Source: Owenweeksia sp965229445 (GTDB lineage Bacteria > Bacteroidota > Bacteroidia > Flavobacteriales > Schleiferiaceae). Taken from it: a DNA stretch of 64,000 nucleotides. Where the stretch lies: NCBI GenBank assembly GCA_965229445.1, contig OZ245876.1:2728001-2792000 (forward strand). The letters run 5' to 3'. Position 1 is the stretch's first letter; every line of letters starts with the position of its first letter. Positions 36,537-44,276 of this stretch are shown here, one piece after another. The notes beneath the pieces were generated by a model. It did not search any database. It saw only the letters and a list, made by a program, of their open reading frames with translations, and was not told where the DNA came from. The translations under genes and the position numbers were made by a program.

Positions 36537-37679
36537 ATGAATCAAAACATAATACCAAAGTCCACTTTCTTGAATGAGGATGGGTTTAATGAAAACACAT
36601 CTAAAATGGTTTTATCGGAAATTTATTCGGATAGAACTAACGATATTAATGAGTTCAAACTATATCTAGCTCATTTCAACTACATACCGAACGCCACACA
36701 CGAGATTAATATCGATTGTCAAAAAGCTCATAATTGGTTTTTAAGTGAATATGAAGGAAGCATAAAGAATTCGTACTTTATCAAGAGGTATTTTAACCAA
36801 AGTAAATCAGCCCAATATGATGATATATTCTACTTTATAGATGATGATTTGATAGTGGATTTTGACACTCAGCAATCCATTGTGCGATTTTTATTCAGGA
36901 AAACGGATGTCAATAAAGTAGATCAATTATCAAAGAGTATTCGAAGATTCAAAAAAAGAAAGCAAAGGACTAAACCTGAGCTACAAATCTTGATTCGTAC
37001 TAGAGAAGGTATTGAAACCAAAGATTTAGAAATAACAAGGCAGAAAGTAAGTATAACCGAAAACTATAATGATGACTTTCAGGAAGTACATCAAATCATT
37101 CTTAAAAGATTAACACGAAAAAATGACAAAGGGATTGTTTTGCTTCATGGTAAACCCGGTACGGGAAAAACTTCATACATCAGACACTTAATTTCGTCAG
37201 TTAAAAAAGACGTAATCTTTCTGCCCCCCAATATGGCAAGCTCAATTACAAACCCAGATTTGATTTCTATTTTAATAGATAATCCAAACTCAATATTTGT
37301 AATTGAGGACGCAGAGAACATTGTAGTTGATCGGGAGAGAGAAGGAAATTCTCCTGTTTCTGCTCTATTAAATATTTCTGATGGACTGCTTTCAGATTGC
37401 TTAAATATTCAAATTATCTGTTCTTTCAATACCGACCTATCAAAGGTAGATAGCGCATTGATGAGAAAAGGAAGACTCATTGCCAAGTATGAGTTTAAAG
37501 AACTAGAGGTTGAAAAAGCATCAAATCTTTCTAAAAAACTAGGATTTAATACAGAAATAAAAGAACCTAAACCTCTAACAGCCATTTATAATCAGGAAGA
37601 AAAAGAGTTTGACCAAAGAAAAAAATCAAACCCTATTGGATTTCGACCTGCCGCTGAATCAACAATTCAATGTCAATAG
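36537..37679 (+). CDS. AAA+ ATPase, first gene of a probable defence operon
   Basis: 380 aa. An N-terminal region of about 180 residues of unknown type precedes an AAA+ core with Walker A GKPGTGKTS (about 205-213), Walker B IFVIEDAEN (about 250-258, E-D rather than D-E), a sensor-like CSFNTD and an RKGR arginine near residue 310. The layout resembles BCS1/26S-protease-like AAA proteins rather than helicase loaders. It overlaps or nearly touches the exonuclease gene. A role as motor or sensor for the nucleases encoded downstream is inference. Confidence 0.8.
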   Translation: MNQNIIPKSTFLNEDGFNENTSKMVLSEIYSDRTNDINEFKLYLAHFNYIPNATHEINIDCQKAHNWFLSEYEGSIKNSYFIKRYFNQSKSAQYDDIFYFIDDDLIVDFDTQQSIVRFLFRKTDVNKVDQLSKSIRRFKKRKQRTKPELQILIRTREGIETKDLEITRQKVSITENYNDDFQEVHQIILKRLTRKNDKGIVLLHGKPGTGKTSYIRHLISSVKKDVIFLPPNMASSITNPDLISILIDNPNSIFVIEDAENIVVDREREGNSPVSALLNISDGLLSDCLNIQIICSFNTDLSKVDSALMRKGRLIAKYEFKELEVEKASNLSKKLGFNTEIKEPKPLTAIYNQEEKEFDQRKKSNPIGFRPAAESTIQCQ

Positions 37680-37681
37680 AA

Positions 37682-38170
37682 ATGACCAAGAATTTCACAG
37701 CCATAGATTTCGAAACGTCTCAAGGAAAACGTTGGAGTATCTGCCAAATTGGACTGGTGCGGATAGAGTCGGGAATAACGAAAGATAGTTTATCCCTGCT
37801 GATCCAGCCACCAGCTAATTACTATTGGTCAAGTTTCACGGACATTCATGGTATTGGCGCTGAGCAAACAGTAGATGCTCCAACGTTCGATATGGTGTGG
37901 CCGCAAATTGCGTCATTTATCAACAGTCAAAATGTGGTCGCCCATAATGGATTTGCATTTGATTTTCCAGTTTTGAACCAAACGCTGGAATACTACGGAA
38001 TGGAAAAACCAGATTTTAGAGGCCATTGTACATACAAGATATTTAAGAATAACTTGGCTAGATTATGCCAGCAATACCACATACCGCTAAACCATCATGA
38101 TGCATTAAGTGACGCTTTGGCTTGTGCGGAATTATATCAAATTCACCTTAACCAACACTCAATAAAGTAA
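37682..38170 (+). CDS. DnaQ-like 3'-5' exonuclease (DEDDh)
   Basis: 162 aa from the ATG at 37682 (an in-frame ATG at 37670 overlaps the ATPase gene by 10 bp). All four exonuclease motifs are visible: FTAIDFETSQG (D-x-E), VVAHNGFAFDFPVLN (D), and NHHDALSDALACAEL (H-x-x-x-x-D). The segment WSSFTDIHGIG between them is typical of stand-alone DnaQ-type exonucleases. It should degrade DNA or RNA from the 3' end. The stop is immediately followed by the DUF262 start, with no spacer, which supports a single functional unit. Confidence 0.87.
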   Translation: MTKNFTAIDFETSQGKRWSICQIGLVRIESGITKDSLSLLIQPPANYYWSSFTDIHGIGAEQTVDAPTFDMVWPQIASFINSQNVVAHNGFAFDFPVLNQTLEYYGMEKPDFRGHCTYKIFKNNLARLCQQYHIPLNHHDALSDALACAELYQIHLNQHSIK

Positions 38171-39964
38171 ATGGAAACAGATAAAACATTTACGATTAGT
38201 GCAAAAACCTGCACTCTGAAATATAACAACCAAGAGGGAAAAGCTACCATTTTGAATAATGAAGCGAAATATGTCATTCCAATTTATCAGAGGCCTTATT
38301 CATGGACTGAGGAACAAGTGAGAAAATTTCTTTCAGATATTTTCACTTCATTTTGGGGTCATGAAGGTAATTCCAATGAAGAGCCGATGTTCATCGGTAC
38401 AATGCAATTATCAGCTAAGAATGATAATAACGAACAAGACATAATCGATGGACAACAACGGTTAACAACATTTCTCATATTTCTTAAAGTTCTTAAGGTA
38501 AAATTTTCAGATTGTGCTGAGTTAAGCACAATCAATTTCAATTGGCTAAGCACTCGGGTAAACAACGGAAAGCAGCAATTATACCTTCAGGAAATCATGG
38601 TAGGTGATTTTCCTTTTAGTGATGAGACATTAAATCCGTACTTAAAAAATGCATTTCTCATAAATGAGCTTATTGAGGAACAAACAAAGGATGAAGAAGG
38701 ACAACCTATCGAATTTGACATTGATAGATTTATTAAGCACCTATTGAGTAATATATATTTTGTTGTAATCGAAACCCGTGCTGGTCTTTCTAAGACTTTG
38801 CAAATTTTCAATTCAATCAATACAACTGGATTGGACCTAAATGGAGGTGATATTTTCAAAATAAGAATGTATGAGTATTTAAGAGATAAAGGAGACAAAG
38901 ACGAGACTGCTTTTGATGAAATCAGCCGCTTATATCAATTGATTGATGAGAAAAACGCGGCTCTTAAATACAATGCAACTGACATCAGAGGAGTTCTTGG
39001 AATTTATCAAAATATCTTAATCGCAAAGTACAACCTCCCAGTAACTCTTTACGGTTACGCAACCGATACATTTTTTGAAAGGTTATTCGATACCATTTTT
39101 AAAATAAATCAATGGGAACATTTCAAAAACAATGTGAAGAACCTTAGACTATCTATTGAAGACATTGAAAAAATAATTGAGGTTCGTTATGAATGGGAAA
39201 ATAATAACTACAATACCTGTGAAGATGCATGTGCCATGAATTTTATCTGGTGGTCAAGATATAGCAGATACTGGACTTTGATTTTCGTTTTCTTGTACAA
39301 GTTTAAGGACGAAGAAGAGTACTGGCAAAAAATGCTGTCTTTTACAAGACAGCTCAGTAAACTTTATATCATTTACAGTATTCGTTTCCTTAAAGCAGTC
39401 AATGAAGTTCATTCATTCACATATGCGCTTATCAAAAGGATAATGGATGGTTCATTTGAAGATGTGATGCTTCACATAAATGGCAAAATTGGGAAGTTAG
39501 AGAACCATAAAGGTTGGGGAGATTTTGAAAATGCCTTACTTGGAGATATTACCTATAACTCTAAGATCAAGAATATTCTTTGTCGACTGTCCGCAATGCT
39601 GGAAGAGGATTATTTAACAGGAGATCAGGCAAAAATTGAAAAAATAAGAAAAGCACTTTTTGATACTGCTATTGATATTGAACATATCCAATCATACCAT
39701 GATAGTAACGGAGATAAGAGAGAAGATATTTGGAATGAATGGCAGGAGAACATCAATTCGATAGGTAACCTCATGATCTTGGAGCAGGAAATAAATCGTT
39801 CAATAAGCAACAATCCATATAAGTCAAAAATTCTCAGATATCCGGAAAGTGACTTTTCCATTGTAAAAAGACAGCCTGTCGAATACCCTAGCTGGGACTT
39901 GGAAAAGTGCTTGCTCAGAAAGAAAACAGAGTCTCAGAAAATTATTGATTATATTTTTAATTAG
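38171..39964 (+). CDS. DUF262/DUF1524 protein, GmrSD-type nuclease
   Basis: 597 aa. The DUF262 (GmrS, ParB/Srx-like nucleotidase) domain has IPIYQRPYSW (residues 36-45) and DGQQRLTT (93-100), both at the usual places. The C-terminal DUF1524 (GmrD, HNH) region shows DIEHIQSYHDSNG (about residue 500), then NSIGNLMILEQEINRSISNNPYK, giving the H and N residues of the fold. GmrSD proteins cut modified (for example glucosylated hydroxymethylcytosine) phage DNA using NTPs. The intact motifs suggest an active enzyme; the DNA modification it recognises is unknown. Confidence 0.88.
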   Translation: METDKTFTISAKTCTLKYNNQEGKATILNNEAKYVIPIYQRPYSWTEEQVRKFLSDIFTSFWGHEGNSNEEPMFIGTMQLSAKNDNNEQDIIDGQQRLTTFLIFLKVLKVKFSDCAELSTINFNWLSTRVNNGKQQLYLQEIMVGDFPFSDETLNPYLKNAFLINELIEEQTKDEEGQPIEFDIDRFIKHLLSNIYFVVIETRAGLSKTLQIFNSINTTGLDLNGGDIFKIRMYEYLRDKGDKDETAFDEISRLYQLIDEKNAALKYNATDIRGVLGIYQNILIAKYNLPVTLYGYATDTFFERLFDTIFKINQWEHFKNNVKNLRLSIEDIEKIIEVRYEWENNNYNTCEDACAMNFIWWSRYSRYWTLIFVFLYKFKDEEEYWQKMLSFTRQLSKLYIIYSIRFLKAVNEVHSFTYALIKRIMDGSFEDVMLHINGKIGKLENHKGWGDFENALLGDITYNSKIKNILCRLSAMLEEDYLTGDQAKIEKIRKALFDTAIDIEHIQSYHDSNGDKREDIWNEWQENINSIGNLMILEQEINRSISNNPYKSKILRYPESDFSIVKRQPVEYPSWDLEKCLLRKKTESQKIIDYIFN

Positions 39965-40882
39965 ATGTCCAAACGAGGCTACATTTCTCGGTATCTGCTG
40001 ATTATCAAAAAGCTCAAAACTAAACCTTATTCCACCTATGAGGAACTTCAGGGCTACATTGATAATCAGTTTGATTACCTGCAAATGCAGGATGATACAC
40101 TAAACATTGGGTTTTCCAAACGAACACTCCAAAGAGATATTCGGGAAATCAGAAACGTATTCGGGATTGACATTGAATATTCAAAGTCTCAAAAAGGGTA
40201 CTTCATAAGCCAAAACGAAGCGGAGAACATGAACTTCCAGCGAATGATGGAAGCTTTCGATATGTTCAATTCGCTCAACCTAGCTCAAGATCTCACCCCC
40301 TATATTCATTTGGAGCAACGAAGACCGCAAGGAACGGAAAACCTATATGGGCTACTTCATGCTATAAAAAATAGGCTATTACTAAAGTTTGAATACCAGA
40401 AGTTTTGGGAAGACAATATAAGCCAACGAGTCGCTGAGCCTTATGCCCTAAAAGAATTCAAGAACCGTTGGTACGTAATGGCTAAAGATAGAAAGGATAG
40501 CAACATCAAAAGTTTTGCCCTTGACCGCTTAACAAAGCTTGAGATTACCAACCAGAATTTCGCTTATCCAGACAACTACAGCGTTGAACAAAGCTATCGT
40601 TACTGTTTTGGTATTATTGGTTCTAATGATGACAAGCCAACGAGCATAATTCTATCATTTGACCCTTTTCAAGGCAAATACATTAAGACATTACCACTCC
40701 ATCATACTCAGCAAATTCTCGTTGACAATGAAGACGAACTGAAGATCAAACTGAAACTTTACCTAACACACGACTTTTTGATGGAGCTGCTCTCATTTGG
40801 CAGCAACATGAAGGTGATTGAACCCGAATCCTTAGCCAAACAAATAAAAGAAGCACATGAACAAGCTTTTCGGCAATATTGA
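39965..40882 (+). CDS. WYL-domain transcriptional regulator
   Basis: 305 aa. An N-terminal winged helix (FSKRTLQRDIREIRNVFGIDIEY) is followed by a WYL-type domain (LLLKFEYQKFWEDN, then EPYALKEFKNRWYVMAKDR) and a C-terminal WCX-like part (LSFDPFQGKYIKTLPLHHTQQIL). WYL regulators often control phage defence operons and sense nucleic-acid-type ligands. It starts at the base after the DUF262 stop, so all four genes of cassette 3 are probably one transcript, with this protein as self-regulator. Confidence 0.87.
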   Translation: MSKRGYISRYLLIIKKLKTKPYSTYEELQGYIDNQFDYLQMQDDTLNIGFSKRTLQRDIREIRNVFGIDIEYSKSQKGYFISQNEAENMNFQRMMEAFDMFNSLNLAQDLTPYIHLEQRRPQGTENLYGLLHAIKNRLLLKFEYQKFWEDNISQRVAEPYALKEFKNRWYVMAKDRKDSNIKSFALDRLTKLEITNQNFAYPDNYSVEQSYRYCFGIIGSNDDKPTSIILSFDPFQGKYIKTLPLHHTQQILVDNEDELKIKLKLYLTHDFLMELLSFGSNMKVIEPESLAKQIKEAHEQAFRQY

Positions 40883-40899
40883 AAGAGGCCACCCCTCTT

Positions 40900-40962
40900 G
40901 TAGAAGCACATTTGCAATTCACACAACCTTCGCACGACCAAAAATTGCAAAAGAGCTTCTAC
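40900..40962 (+). terminator. Strong hairpin after the cassette 3 operon
   Basis: GTAGAAGC (40900-40907) and TTTGCAATT (40911-40919) pair with AATTGCAAA (40943-40951) and GCTTCTAC (40955-40962), with a symmetric 3x3 internal loop (ACA opposite AGA) and a 23-nt loop. It begins 18 bp after the WYL stop codon. There is no T-run, so it may stabilise the 3' end rather than terminate by itself. Confidence 0.5.
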
Positions 40963-41015
40963 CGCAACTGCACGGTGGGCAACCGATAGGAATGAGCCAG
41001 AAAGAAAAATGCACA

Positions 41016-41139
41016 GGCATACAACAGACGCTAAAAATCCATAGGCTTACTGAGCTGTTTGCTGAGGTTTGTGAGATAAGATACTATCCCAATATTTACA
41101 GATGTCCAGCCTACGGATTTTAGCTGGTCGTTGGCTGTA
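41016..41139 (+). other. attC-like recombination site, junction of cassettes 3 and 4
   Basis: The best preserved junction. R''-like GGCATACAAC (41016-41025), 4-nt spacer, L''-like GCTAAAAATCC (41030-41040) continuing to TAGGCT, a centre of about 60 nt, then AGCC-TAC-GGATTTTAGC (41108-41124), 5-nt spacer TGGTC and R'-like GTTGGCTGTA (41130-41139). The left arm has one unpaired extra A, like the extrahelical bases that orient attC strands. Length 124 nt is normal for attC. The GCTAAAA box is shared with junction 1/2. Confidence 0.72.
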
Positions 41140-41234
41140 ATACCTACAAATCAGACTCTCGTAATCATTTGATAGCAACTTTACACAGGGAAGCCAAAAA
41201 CTGCATAGAGTAGGCAAAATTCAAATTATTTAAG

Positions 41235-41717
41235 ATGAAAAAAATAATGACACCTCTTTATTTTGTTGCTGTTTTGCTATTAAATCATAATAGTACTGTC
41301 TTCGCTCAAACACCATACGACTCTATTCAAATAAAGGAAACAGTCCTGAATTATCTTGAAGGAATGGAAACTAACAACCCTGAAAGAATTGAAAAAGCCA
41401 TGCATCCCGATTTGGCAAAAAGGACCATCGAGAAAAATAAAGAAGGCATAGAATACCCGGAAAATATGACCGCAGCAAGTTTAATTGGATACTCTAAAGG
41501 ATTTGATTTTACTCTGTTCTACAAAGCAGATGTTGACCCTAAAGAGCCGTTAAAATCAGAAGTCATTATTTACGATATCTCAAATGGTATAGCATCTGTA
41601 AAAGCGGTAACAAACAAGTTTGAATTTGTCGATTATATCCACCTAGGAAAATTAAATGGAGAGTGGAAGATTATTAACATCCTCTGGGCTATGACCGGTA
41701 ATACGAATAAACAGTAA
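41235..41717 (+). CDS. Cassette 4: secreted NTF2-like (lumazine-binding-like) protein
   Basis: 160 aa with a signal peptide (MKKIMTPLYFVAVLLLNH, cleavage near VFAQ). The mature part begins IKETVLNYLEGMETNNPERIEKAMHPDL, the classic NTF2-like/lumazine-binding-2 start, and ends with LGKLNGEWKIINILWAM. These small alpha-beta barrels often act as ligand-binding or poorly characterised periplasmic proteins. It is the only gene of cassette 4; the end box TACAGCCAA starts 5 bp after the stop. Confidence 0.82.
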   Translation: MKKIMTPLYFVAVLLLNHNSTVFAQTPYDSIQIKETVLNYLEGMETNNPERIEKAMHPDLAKRTIEKNKEGIEYPENMTAASLIGYSKGFDFTLFYKADVDPKEPLKSEVIIYDISNGIASVKAVTNKFEFVDYIHLGKLNGEWKIINILWAMTGNTNKQ

Positions 41718-41730
41718 ACACTACAGCCAA

Positions 41731-42022
41731 TCGAGTAGACGGCTCCGCCCCTAAATAGGCACGGAGTGCGCCTCTCACACCACTGTACCTACGGGTCTCG
41801 TATTCAGCGGTTCATTGAGTTGTGGGGAAATTTGCAGTAGTATTCAGTCAGGGATTGATAGCCGCGTTTTATCAGGCGTTTTACCCTAATAGCTGTCCTT
41901 AAGATGGGGCTTTGGGCAACCGCCCAGCCACCCCTACGCGTCCGGCTCCAGGCATACGCCCGGCCTTGTGGAACCCCCAGCCGGATCAGGTTTTTCCTTT
42001 TCCAGCTCCTATCGCTTACCGC
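41731..42022 (-). mobile_element. Group II intron remnant (3' end)
   Basis: On the minus strand a reverse-transcriptase C-terminus is followed directly by a domain-V-like hairpin: arms ACCGCTG (41811-41805) and CAGTGGT (41785-41779) with an inner TACG/CGTA stem, then GTGTGAGAGG and a 3' end reading CTACTCGATT. The triad position reads CGC, as in class IIC introns. The 5' part is missing; the remnant stops where the 196-bp repeat begins. Its 3' end abuts the cassette end box, the place attC-targeting IIC introns use. Confidence 0.75.
41804..42022 (-). pseudogene. Group II intron reverse transcriptase/maturase, C-terminal fragment
   Basis: About 70 codons are open in one frame and end at a TGA at 41804-41806. 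The reading contains RSWKRKNLIRLGVPQGRAY, then AWSRTRRGGWAVAQSPIL and LIKRGYQSLTEYYCKF, which is the conserved C-terminal pattern of group II intron proteins (L-x-x-L-G-(I/V)-P-x-G-x-A-Y-x-W-x-x-(S/T)R(K/R)G). The reverse transcriptase domain is gone, so the fragment is dead. Confidence 0.8.
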
Positions 42023-42218
42023 CAGCGGATGAAGAAGTTCTATCCATTGAAGAGAACTTTCAGTCTATTTTTGAAACAAACCGTAATTAAGCATGTACGC
42101 ATGAAGCCCGGTATCGCAAGTACTTTATTAACCGACATGATATCCCTTTACTACTAAACCTTAATTTAAAGCCATGGTAGAGCATTTATGATCGAGCTGA
42201 AGTAAACCCAAAAGACAT
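42023..42218 (+). repeat. 196-bp direct repeat, copy 1
   Basis: 192 of 196 bases match copy 2 at 44081-44276. Both copies lie between mobile-element debris on the left and a cassette start on the right. One frame reads ADEEVLSIEENFQSIFETN and then, beyond in-frame TAA and TAG codons present in both copies, further protein-like sequence, so it may derive from a dead gene. No family is recognised. Confidence 0.85.
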
Positions 42219-42300
42219 CTGGGGTAATTGCGGAGTCTCCCGTTAGTAGCAATTTAAATACGCACATTACGTCACTCTTAAAAGAAGTTTGTTTTTAATT

Positions 42301-42336
42301 TAAGGTCAATTAATTGACCTTATTTTAGTATTTTTG
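42301..42336 (+). promoter_or_regulatory. 22-bp perfect palindrome and -7-like element before the DUF4143 ATPase
   Basis: 42301-42322 is a perfect palindrome with half-site TAAGGTCAATT. It is followed by TATTTTTG (42329-42336), which fits the Bacteroidota -7 consensus TAnnTTTG, and by AAGGAA 6 bp before the start codon. A dimeric regulator bound here would cover the spacer of the promoter. Confidence 0.5.
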
Positions 42337-42353
42337 TATCAAATAAGGAAATT

Positions 42354-43784
42354 TTGATACGAGAAATATCTAAGAAACAGGTTTTAGACAGGATACGATT
42401 TGAAAACCCCTGGTGGGTAGACGGTCAAATCGAAGAGGACTTTAATTCCATGCCACGGCGACTTTATTTCGATCTTTTCAAGCCGCTTGTTTACGAGCGC
42501 GATATACGACGCGCAGTTGTTTTGATGGGACCAAGACGAGTTGGAAAGACAGTCATGCTACACCACCTGATAAAGGACCTCATAGATAGTTCAATAGATC
42601 CCAAGAAGATTATCTTCATCACAATTGAGAATCCGATCTATAACAACATTGGACTCGAACAGCTTTTTGAATTTGCGAGAGAAGCATCTGGCCTTAAGGA
42701 TAAAAGTGGATGGCATGTAATATTTGATGAAATCCAATACTGCCGAGACTGGGAAGTTCACTTAAAAACACTTGTGGACAGCTATCGTAAGGCTAAATTC
42801 ATTGTATCAGGGTCCGCAGCTGCTGCGTTGAAATTTGCAAGCACCGAAAGTGGTGCCGGCAGATTCACAGACTTCTTACTACCACCACTAACATTCAATG
42901 AATATATCTCGCTCAAAGGTTTAGATCGAATTATTAAACCTATTGAAGTCACCTGGAAAGATCAGCAAACAGACTTTTATACTTCTACTCATCTTGATGA
43001 GCTAAACAAACACTTCATCGATTACATCAACTTTGGAGGATTTCCTGAAGTCATTTTCTCTCAGAAAATGCAAGCCAACCCAAGTCGATATATTCGACAA
43101 GACATCGTTGACAAAGTTCTACTCAGAGATTTGCCAAGCCTTTATGGGATAAGTGACACAAGAGAGCTAAACTCACTTTTTACTACTATAGCCTACAATA
43201 GTGGGAGTGAGTTTTCTCTTGAAACATTGAGTAGACAGTCTCAGGTACCAAAGAATACACTCAAAAAGTACATTGAGTATCTCGAAGCTGCATACTTAAT
43301 AAAGCAAGTCCGAAGGATTGACCAAAGTGGCAAGAAATTCAAAAGAGACAACTTCTTCAAGATTTACTTGACAAATCCTTCGTTGAGGAGTGCTCTTTTC
43401 TCTCCAATTACTTCCGATGATGAGATGATCGGAAATATGGTAGAGACTGCGGTGTTTGCTCAATGGATGCATCGCGATTGGTTCACCCCTTGGTATTCAC
43501 GTTGGTCTCAAGGAGAAGTCGACATGGTCGGACTAAGTGACTCAACTCTTAAACCCATTTGGGCTTTAGAAATCAAATGGTCCAATAGGTATTTTGAAAA
43601 ACCTTCTGAATTGAAAAGTCTATACAAGTTCTGTACTGAAAATAATCTAGACAGTCCTATCGTGACTTCTATAAACAAAGAAGGAATTGTGAAGTACAAG
43701 GAAAAAACATTTCAGTTCATCCCTGCTTCCGCCTATACTTATACTGTAGGGAAAAGGACTCTAGAAAAGAAAAAAGGGAAATAA
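42354..43784 (+). CDS. Cassette 5: AAA_14/DUF4143 ATPase with a PD-(D/E)xK-like C-terminus
   Basis: 476 aa from a TTG start preceded by an AAGGAA site. The ATPase part has Walker A GPRRVGKTVMLHHL and Walker B HVIFDEIQYCRDWEVHLK, then SGSAAAAL. A winged-helix segment (TLSRQSQVPKNTLKKYIEYLE) leads into the DUF4143 domain, which ends with GEVDMVGLSDSTLKPIWALEIKWSN, a nuclease-like D...E-x-K. The family is widespread and often called archaeal-type ATPase; function is unknown. Some members look toxin- or defence-associated. It is the sole gene of cassette 5. Confidence 0.88.
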   Translation: MIREISKKQVLDRIRFENPWWVDGQIEEDFNSMPRRLYFDLFKPLVYERDIRRAVVLMGPRRVGKTVMLHHLIKDLIDSSIDPKKIIFITIENPIYNNIGLEQLFEFAREASGLKDKSGWHVIFDEIQYCRDWEVHLKTLVDSYRKAKFIVSGSAAAALKFASTESGAGRFTDFLLPPLTFNEYISLKGLDRIIKPIEVTWKDQQTDFYTSTHLDELNKHFIDYINFGGFPEVIFSQKMQANPSRYIRQDIVDKVLLRDLPSLYGISDTRELNSLFTTIAYNSGSEFSLETLSRQSQVPKNTLKKYIEYLEAAYLIKQVRRIDQSGKKFKRDNFFKIYLTNPSLRSALFSPITSDDEMIGNMVETAVFAQWMHRDWFTPWYSRWSQGEVDMVGLSDSTLKPIWALEIKWSNRYFEKPSELKSLYKFCTENNLDSPIVTSINKEGIVKYKEKTFQFIPASAYTYTVGKRTLEKKKGK

Positions 43785-43804
43785 AAACTGCTGCTAACGA
43801 AGGC

Positions 43805-44017
43805 TCCCATGATAGCAGTAATCCGAACCTCAGGTACGGAATAATATAGTTAATATTTCTTGATTTTCTATTTCATTTAGTGTTGTTTTTTTTGACTGTT
43901 AAACTGTTGGTAAGCGGCAGCTTTTGGCCTGCGGCTCTTTACTGCTCTTTGTGTTTATCAACACTTTAATAGTTCCTCCGCCATTGGTTAGGCAGCGTTT
44001 GTCCCTTATGGCTCAGC
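43805..44017 (-). mobile_element. Transposase-less IS1111-like flank (second copy)
   Basis: 213 bp that align without large gaps to 34788-35000 of the complete IS element, with many substitutions (roughly four bases in five identical by eye). TCCCATG starts both copies and GCTCAGC ends both alignments. The conserved core GCTTTTGGCCTGCGGCTCT lies in the putative bridge RNA. No transposase follows. It starts exactly 6 nt after the AAC of the cassette 5 end box, the same offset as in the intact copy. Confidence 0.75.
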
Positions 44018-44080
44018 CCATCATCAAGCTCTGGGCAGGCTAAGCCATATTAAGTCTGCGTATTGATTTGCCCGCAGCGT

Positions 44081-44276
44081 CAGCGGATGAAGAAGTTCTA
44101 TCCATTGAAGAAAACTTTCAGACTATTTTTGAAACAAACCGTAATTAAGCATGTACGCATGAAGCCCGGTATCGCAAGTACTTTATTAACCGACATGATA
44201 TCCCTTTACTACAAAACCTTAATTTAAAGCCATGGTAGAGCATTTATGATCGAGCTGATGTAAACCCAAAAGACAT
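44081..44276 (+). repeat. 196-bp direct repeat, copy 2
   Basis: Differs from copy 1 (42023-42218) at four positions only. Two of these would be conservative in one reading frame, but both copies share the same in-frame stops. Together the copies flank the cassette 5 gene as direct repeats. Confidence 0.85.

Larger units (their letters stand above)
40883..41234. other. Tail of cassette 3, junction 3/4 and leader of cassette 4
   Basis: Non-coding. It holds a very stable hairpin at 40900-40962 and the attC-like site 41016-41139, listed separately. A 88-codon ORF at 40857-41123 crosses both palindromes and is not called. Confidence 0.65.
41718..42353. other. Junction 4/5 disrupted by a group II intron remnant and a 196-bp repeat
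   Basis: No intact gene. Order: end box of cassette 4 (41722-41730), group II intron 3' end on the minus strand (about 41731-42022), repeat copy 1 (42023-42218), and the start box of cassette 5 (42242). An ORF at 41912-42157 is a chance reading through the intron and repeat. Confidence 0.7.

Noticed and set aside
40857..41123. 88-codon ORF after the WYL gene
   Set aside because: It overlaps the WYL end, a 17-bp hairpin and the attC-like site; composition is not protein-like.
41912..42157. 81-codon ORF with a basic C-terminus
   Set aside because: It starts inside the group II intron remnant and crosses into the 196-bp repeat; the true coding remnant there is on the other strand.
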